From: DTPU01 sp963827855
Lineage (GTDB): Bacteria; Planctomycetota; Phycisphaerae; Sedimentisphaerales; Anaerobacaceae
Reading direction: 5' to 3'
Length of the DNA stretch: 64,000 bases
Assembly: GCA_963827855.1 (NCBI GenBank)
Contig: CAWHBY010000002.1
Location: 1,550,001 to 1,614,000, forward strand
Shown: piece after piece, positions 60,286 through 64,000 of the stretch
How positions within the stretch are numbered: the stretch's first letter is position 1
Layout of the letters: each line of letters starts with the position of its first letter
Notes under the pieces: model-generated
What the model saw: only the letters and a program-made list of their open reading frames with translations
What the model was told of the DNA's origin: nothing
The model's database searches: none
Position numbers and translations under genes: made by a program

Positions 60286-60447
60286 GAGCCTATCCGAATA
60301 ACCCCTCTGGCTTCGCCCGGCTGCAAGGGCCAATGGCAGCGTCGGTCTCCATCGACGATGCACTCCGGGACATCGCCTGCTTCGACCTCCTTGCCCTCGA
60401 CCCTTTCGCTCGGGCTCGGGCCGACGACGGGTTATTCGGATAGGCTC
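60286..60447. repeat. MITE-like element with 19-bp perfect inverted repeats
   Basis: GAGCCTATCCGAATAACCC (60286-60304) and its exact complement (60429-60447) enclose 124 bp without a gene. TAT flanks both ends directly (60283-60285 and 60448-60450), a possible target duplication. The TAG stop codon of the neighbouring oxidoreductase gene is formed at the right boundary (60447-60449). It fills most of the space between two minus-strand genes. Confidence 0.75.
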
Positions 60448-61745
60448 TATGCCGGCCTCTTGAACTGCGGGATCTTCATGAATGCGCCGCCGTGAAGGGC
60501 CGATTCGTGGGCCACAATCCCCGGCACCGTATAGGCCAGGGCTTCATAGATATCCACGGTCGGCCGGCGGTCGTGCGTCAGCGCATCGATGAATTCGTGC
60601 GTCAGGAAGGTGTGTGAGCCGAAGTGCCCACTGTCATGGCGCAGCGGCTCTGGCAACAGGTCTGTCTTCCACCACGCCGGCTGCTGGTATCTCTCGATTT
60701 CCGGCAGATCCCGCACGAAACCGGCGTCGTCCTTCTCCTTGCGGCCCTCCGCGGAGCGCACGATCACAGGCCCCAGGCCGTTCGGGTGGTCGCAGTAGAA
60801 GCTCATTCGGTTGCCGATCCACTGGGCCCGCTCGGTCCCGCGATGGGCCCCCTTCCACCACACGTTAACGCGGAACGCATGGCCGCGGTCCGTCTTGAAC
60901 ATCGCCGACTCGTTCCAGAACGGATTCTTGTAGGCGTTGTCTCTGCAGATGGGGCTGTCATCGCCCCAGCCATGACAGACCACCTCCGTCAGTCGCTCGC
61001 CGGTGATCCCCGCCAGAAAGGCCGTGCAGTGCGTCGGATAGTGCATGGGGGCCAGACCGTACCGCCAAGTCCGCTGGCCATTCTCAAAGTACAGTGCCTC
61101 CAGGCCGGGGTGCTGGTACTCGGCCTCGCAATAATAGATCTCCCCGAACTTGCCCTCGCTGTGGAACCTGCGGGCGGAGATCGTCGGCTGCTGGTAGTAG
61201 CTGGTCTCTGCCATCATGTAGGTCAGGCCGTACTTCTTGACCGTGTCCAACAGGACCTGGGCTTCTTCCACACCGCCTCCCAGGCAGGCGGGGACAGCCG
61301 ATATGGCGTGCTTGCCGTGCTTCATGACCTCGACCACGTGTCGGACGTGATTCGGCCCTTCCGTGAAGATGGCCACAGCGTCGATCTTCTTGTCCAGCAC
61401 GAGCTCCTCGATGCTGTTGTAGGACTTGCCGCACCGGTATCGTTCCATCAGCCGTTGCCGCCGCTCGGGCCGAAGATCGCTCACCGCCTCCACGATGCAG
61501 TCCGGATGCTCGTGCCACTGGAAATCCGCGCCAAAGCCGCCGCCCACGACCCCCATTCGAATCTTCCTTGGCGATGTCTCCACTGCGAAGGCCCTGGAAG
61601 CCAAGGCCGCGCCCGCGATGGTAGTGCCGCCGACCTTCAGGAAGTCCCGTCGTGAAACCCCGTCCTGCCCCGCTGCCCGGCGGTCTTTCCGCAGACCACT
61701 TCCGCCTGCCCCTCCTGCGGCGTTCCCCTTGTGTGCATTCGTCAT
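60447..61745 (-). CDS. Gfo/Idh/MocA family oxidoreductase, variant without EKP motif (Tat-exported)
   Basis: This is a 432-residue protein with the start at 61745 behind GGAGG. A Tat signal (SRRDFLKVGGTTIAGAALAS) precedes the NAD fold IRMGVVGGGFGADFQWHEHP. Where most members have EKP, this one has ISAVPACLGGG, so the conserved catalytic Lys of the motif is missing. RYGLAPMHYPTHCTAFLAG replaces the usual DxGxHxxD stretch. The protein may therefore have a changed reaction or be a glycosidase-type member of the superfamily. A promoter with TTGACA lies 71-99 bp upstream. The stop overlaps the inverted-repeat element. Confidence 0.82.
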   Translation of the reverse strand: MTNAHKGNAAGGAGGSGLRKDRRAAGQDGVSRRDFLKVGGTTIAGAALASRAFAVETSPRKIRMGVVGGGFGADFQWHEHPDCIVEAVSDLRPERRQRLMERYRCGKSYNSIEELVLDKKIDAVAIFTEGPNHVRHVVEVMKHGKHAISAVPACLGGGVEEAQVLLDTVKKYGLTYMMAETSYYQQPTISARRFHSEGKFGEIYYCEAEYQHPGLEALYFENGQRTWRYGLAPMHYPTHCTAFLAGITGERLTEVVCHGWGDDSPICRDNAYKNPFWNESAMFKTDRGHAFRVNVWWKGAHRGTERAQWIGNRMSFYCDHPNGLGPVIVRSAEGRKEKDDAGFVRDLPEIERYQQPAWWKTDLLPEPLRHDSGHFGSHTFLTHEFIDALTHDRRPTVDIYEALAYTVPGIVAHESALHGGAFMKIPQFKRPA

Positions 61746-61815
61746 GACTGGCCTCCGATAGAGAGATATACTGCGCCCCACATGGCGTCCTTTCAGGTCC
61801 AACGAGTGCGCACGC

Positions 61816-61844
61816 TTTGTAGAGGATCGCACTCCGCCTGTCAA
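61816..61844 (-). promoter_or_regulatory. Sigma-70-like promoter of the Gfo/Idh gene
   Basis: On the minus strand TTGACA (61844-61839), a 17-bp spacer and TACAAA (61821-61816). A second TTGACA lies 14 bp upstream (61858-61853), so two promoters may overlap. No palindrome is evident. The rest of 61846-61997 holds nothing recognisable. Confidence 0.6.
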
Positions 61845-61997
61845 TATGTACCTGTCAATCGCCAACGGGACCACCCCGGTCCCACGTGTGCCATCTCCGG
61901 AGGGCGTTCTGAGGTCGAGTTGCATCGACGCGAGGCGGTCCCACTGCCGCTTGACAAACGCAGCTTCATCCTCCCCAACCTCCCATGCGCAGCGACG

Positions 61998-62909
61998 CTA
62001 TGCTTTCACCGACGCCGCGAAGGTCTCGACGAATCTGACGCACTTGGCCACGTCTTTAACCAGTTGGGGCGAGAGGTGCTCGTATTCGATGGTGGCCAGG
62101 CCGTGGAATCTCATGGCCCGCAGCGTCTCCATAACCTGCGCGTAGTGCGCCTTGCCTTCACCCAGCGGGACGTCACGCGAGTCGGGGTTGCCCATCTCAG
62201 CGGCGTCCTTGAGGTGCACGGTAATGATGTGGCCTTCCAGCTTCTTGAGGCACTCGACGGGGGCCAAACCGGTGCGGACGTAGTGGCCGGTATCGGGGCA
62301 GCCGCCGATGGCTTTGCTGCGGCCCTCGCAGACCCTTAGGACGTTCTCCGGCTTCCAGTATTTCGACCCCGCCTTCTCCGAGTGGTTGTGGATTGCCACG
62401 TTCATCTTGTATTCCTGGCACAGCTTGTCCAGGGCCTCGAATACCTGTGCAGGCGGCTCTGCCACCAGCGTCTCGACGCCCATCTCCTTGGCGAAGTCGA
62501 AGATCTTGCGGAAGGCGGCCGTATCGGCCTCGAGCGCGGCGTAGTAACTCGCCATCTCCAGGCCGCGGTCCTCGATGCGTTTCTTCATCTCCTTGCGATG
62601 GGCAGGCGTGAGAGCCTCGCTCGTCTTGAGGTCCGGCTGCTCCTTGCTCAGCGGCAGGAAGAAAGCCGGCTCGACCCGGCGGATGCCCAGGCCCGCGATC
62701 ACGTCCAGCGCCTCGTAGAAACTGCGGTCCCGGAACGTATACAGGTTGCACGACAGCCGCCAGCCGAGCCTCTCAGCGTTGGGGGTGCCGGACTCGGCCT
62801 TCTGCGGCTGCTCTGCCCCGCTGGTGCCCGCCCCAGCCAGCACGGCTCCCATGCCCAGACCGCCCGCAGCCACCAGAAAAGCACGACGATTCAACGTGTT
62901 TGCTGTCAT
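61998..62909 (-). CDS. TIM-barrel sugar phosphate isomerase/epimerase-like protein (exported)
   Basis: This is a 303-residue protein with the start at 62909 behind AAGGAG and a Tat signal (NRRAFLVAAGGLGMGAVLAG). The barrel of the AP-endonuclease-2 type shows RLSCNLYTFRDRSFYEALDV, MNVAIHNHSEKAGSKYW (His), GGCPDTGHYVRTGL (Asp/His), ITVHLKDAAEM and LATIEYEHLSP (Glu). The substrate is unknown. It lies about 250 bp upstream of the Gfo/Idh gene on the same strand. Isomerase plus Gfo/Idh pairs recur at 23184-25733. Confidence 0.8.
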   Translation of the reverse strand: MTANTLNRRAFLVAAGGLGMGAVLAGAGTSGAEQPQKAESGTPNAERLGWRLSCNLYTFRDRSFYEALDVIAGLGIRRVEPAFFLPLSKEQPDLKTSEALTPAHRKEMKKRIEDRGLEMASYYAALEADTAAFRKIFDFAKEMGVETLVAEPPAQVFEALDKLCQEYKMNVAIHNHSEKAGSKYWKPENVLRVCEGRSKAIGGCPDTGHYVRTGLAPVECLKKLEGHIITVHLKDAAEMGNPDSRDVPLGEGKAHYAQVMETLRAMRFHGLATIEYEHLSPQLVKDVAKCVRFVETFAASVKA

Positions 62910-62925
62910 GATCCTGTCTCCTTGT

Positions 62926-63171
62926 CTACGGCACGACGCAAGATGGCTTGCCCCTCTCTTGTGTACCAGCTTCGATGAGAGGGTGACGTACGTCTTCTTC
63001 GTTGCGTTGGGACTGACGCAGCGTAGCGGAGTCAGGCCCAACACAACTCCCCGCAAACGCCGCCGGGCTCATGCAGCCGAGCGAGCTGTGCGGCCGATAG
63101 TGATCATAGTCCATCCGCCAGCGATCCACAACGCAGAAAGCCAAGCTCACCCCTGTGCCTTGTGTCTGCAA
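62926..63171 (-). pseudogene. IS3-type transposase (integrase core) C-terminal remnant
   Basis: The frame contains VVDRWRMDYDHYRPHSSLGC then MSPAAFAG and GPDSATLRQSQRN. This is the C-terminal end of an IS3/IS481-type DDE transposase, where WRxDYNxxRPHSSLGYxTPxxF is conserved. Nothing of the catalytic core upstream is present, so only the last 50 or so codons survive. No terminal inverted repeats could be identified. It lies between the isomerase gene and tRNA-Arg. Confidence 0.72.
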
Positions 63172-63194
63172 GGGGTTACGGCGAATTGAGCAAT

Positions 63195-63268
63195 CGCGCC
63201 CGGAGGGATTCGGACCCCCGACCGACGGATTAGAAATCCGTTGCTCTATCCAACTGAGCTACGGGCGC
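63195..63268 (-). tRNA. tRNA-Arg (anticodon TCT)
   Basis: Read on the minus strand, acceptor GCGCCCG pairs with CGGGCGC. The D-arm is GCTCAGTTGGATAGAGC, the anticodon stem-loop CGGATTTCTAATCCG has TCT at the centre, and the T-arm has GGGGGTCCGAATCCCTC (GTCCGAAT replacing the common GTTCGAAT). The discriminator base is G and CCA is not encoded. The gene is 74 nt. It lies inside a cluster of mobile-element remnants. Confidence 0.93.
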
Positions 63269-63471
63269 ACATTATCTAAGTCCCGACCATTAAACAACTT
63301 CTCGCCGTCGCTGTCAACGGCCTGGGTCGAAAAAACGGGGCGCGTGCCAAGCGCGTGCCAAAATCCAGCGGCCTTTCTTGCCCTATCGACCACGTCTCGG
63401 CGTACCGCCAGGTAGAACTGGTGGGTCGTCGAGAAGCTGGAATGCCCAGCCAGAGTCATGATGTCGTGCTC
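63259..63471 (-). pseudogene. Tyrosine recombinase (phage-type integrase) C-terminal remnant
   Basis: The frame reads MTLAGHSSFSTTHQFYLAV and RRDVVDRARKAAG. It matches the end of tyrosine integrases, where LxGHxxxxTTxxYxxV carries the last catalytic His and the Tyr (here in HQFYLAV). All upstream catalytic residues are absent. It runs without a break into a GH5-like fragment and overlaps the tRNA-Arg 5' end by 10 bp. Confidence 0.72.
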
Positions 63472-63580
63472 AACACTCCAACCGTCCCATTCACGGAGCG
63501 CATGGTGCGATCAACCAGTCCCAGCCGTATTCCTCAAATAGGTCAATCACGTCCCGCAGATAGCAGTACCCGCTATCACC
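63472..63580 (-). pseudogene. GH5-like endoglucanase C-terminal remnant
   Basis: GYCYLRDVIDLFEEYGWDWL continues, after a one-base shift near 63508, as HHALREWDGWSVEH, the terminal segment of GH5 cellulases. Only about 35 codons remain, and no catalytic residue is included. It abuts the 5'-truncated helicase gene on the other strand. Confidence 0.55.
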
Positions 63581-63599
63581 CGGTGGGTCAGTCGCACCG

Positions 63600-64000
63600 C
63601 TAGCAGAGTCAGGGCCTCGTCTGGCGCCCGTCTGCCGGCTGACGGAGGTCTTCCGCCAGGCCGCGAGCAGCGCGATCGTCACCAATGCCCATCGGATCAA
63701 CCGCGGCGAGATGCTCGCCTTTCCCCGGGAGAGGGTGGAGTCTCCAGGCAGCACAGACTTCGACTTCGTCGAGGCCGCCGATCCGGACAAGGCCGTGGAC
63801 ATGCTCCGTCGCATGGTGTGCGAGCACATTCCCCAGAGGTTCAGCTTCGACCGCGTAGACGACATCCAGGTGCTCTCGCCCATGCAGCGCGGCGTCCTGG
63901 GCTGCCGGAACCTCAACACCGTGCTTCAGGAGGCCCTGAACCCGACCGGCCCGGCCATCCAGCGGTACGGCTGGACCTTCCGCGTGGGCGACAAGGTCAT
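63600..64000 (+). pseudogene. RecD2-like DNA helicase, 5'-truncated fragment running off the window
   Basis: From 63636 the plus strand reads RLTEVFRQAASSAIVTNAHR, INRGEML, CEHIPQRFSFDRVDDIQVLS, PMQRGVLGCRNLN and WTFRVGDKV to the window edge. This is the helicase core segment of RecD2/TraA-type SF1 enzymes between motifs IV and V. A stop (63561-63563) closes the frame upstream and there is no Walker A region. So the N-terminal half is missing here and the gene is broken at the junction. Confidence 0.75.

Overview
The window looks like a chromosomal segment of a GC-rich, probably anaerobic member of the Planctomycetota, closest in style to Phycisphaerae. This rests on gene content only: Tat-exported (RRxF) Gfo/Idh oxidoreductases and TIM-barrel isomerases, a DUF1080 protein, type II pseudopilins, large LamG / F5-8C surface proteins, PD40 and dockerin-like repeats, and an ECF sigma factor next to a PknB-WD40 receptor. 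A glycyl-radical enzyme with its activase points to anaerobic metabolism. Most of the window is polysaccharide and sugar catabolism arranged in three regulated blocks.

Block 1 (about 1-23190, nearly all minus strand) is an arabinoside block. A LamG/F5-8C protein, a pseudopilin, a glycyl-radical activase, a glycyl-radical enzyme, GH127, a large GH51-like enzyme and a second GH51 lie in one tight run. Behind it are a RbsBCA-type sugar ABC transporter and a LacI regulator. Near-perfect palindromes (TTGACACGTGTCAA type) lie on the promoters of the LamG run, the ABC operon and lacI itself, so this looks like one self-regulated regulon. A pectate-lyase-3 protein, a metallophosphoesterase and a hydroxypyruvate-isomerase-like protein flank it.

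Block 2 (about 23184-28615) carries a sugar isomerase, a Gfo/Idh oxidoreductase, a GarR-type reductase and a frameshifted transaldolase, divergent from a DUF1080 protein. Both divergent promoters carry the palindrome CACCCGGGTG. An rsgA gene of different base composition follows, behind an attC-like sequence.

Block 3 (about 30160-49450) contains GH3, GH31 and an MFS transporter on the minus strand. Divergent from it runs pseudopilin, LarA, a two-subunit transketolase and an iron alcohol dehydrogenase. Convergent to that runs LamG/F5-8C protein, XRE-cupin regulator, Asp/Glu-racemase-like protein and a second LarA. Three promoters share the palindrome TTCAAC-N3-GTTGAA placed exactly between the -35 and -10 boxes. 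A third arabinofuranosidase-like gene follows.

The right part (50250-64000) holds a PD40/dockerin/LamG protein, the ECF factor and PknB-WD40 receptor, an operon with AlgI/AlgJ-like O-acetylation proteins, a Gfo/Idh protein and an isomerase. It ends in a mosaic junction around a tRNA-Arg gene: IS3 transposase, integrase and GH5 remnants and a 5'-truncated RecD2-like helicase. At least seven otherwise well-conserved genes or gene parts carry single-base frameshifts, two of them at the same 11-base sequence. This may reflect sequencing error rather than decay. Two families of short inverted-repeat elements sit exactly at gene stop codons.
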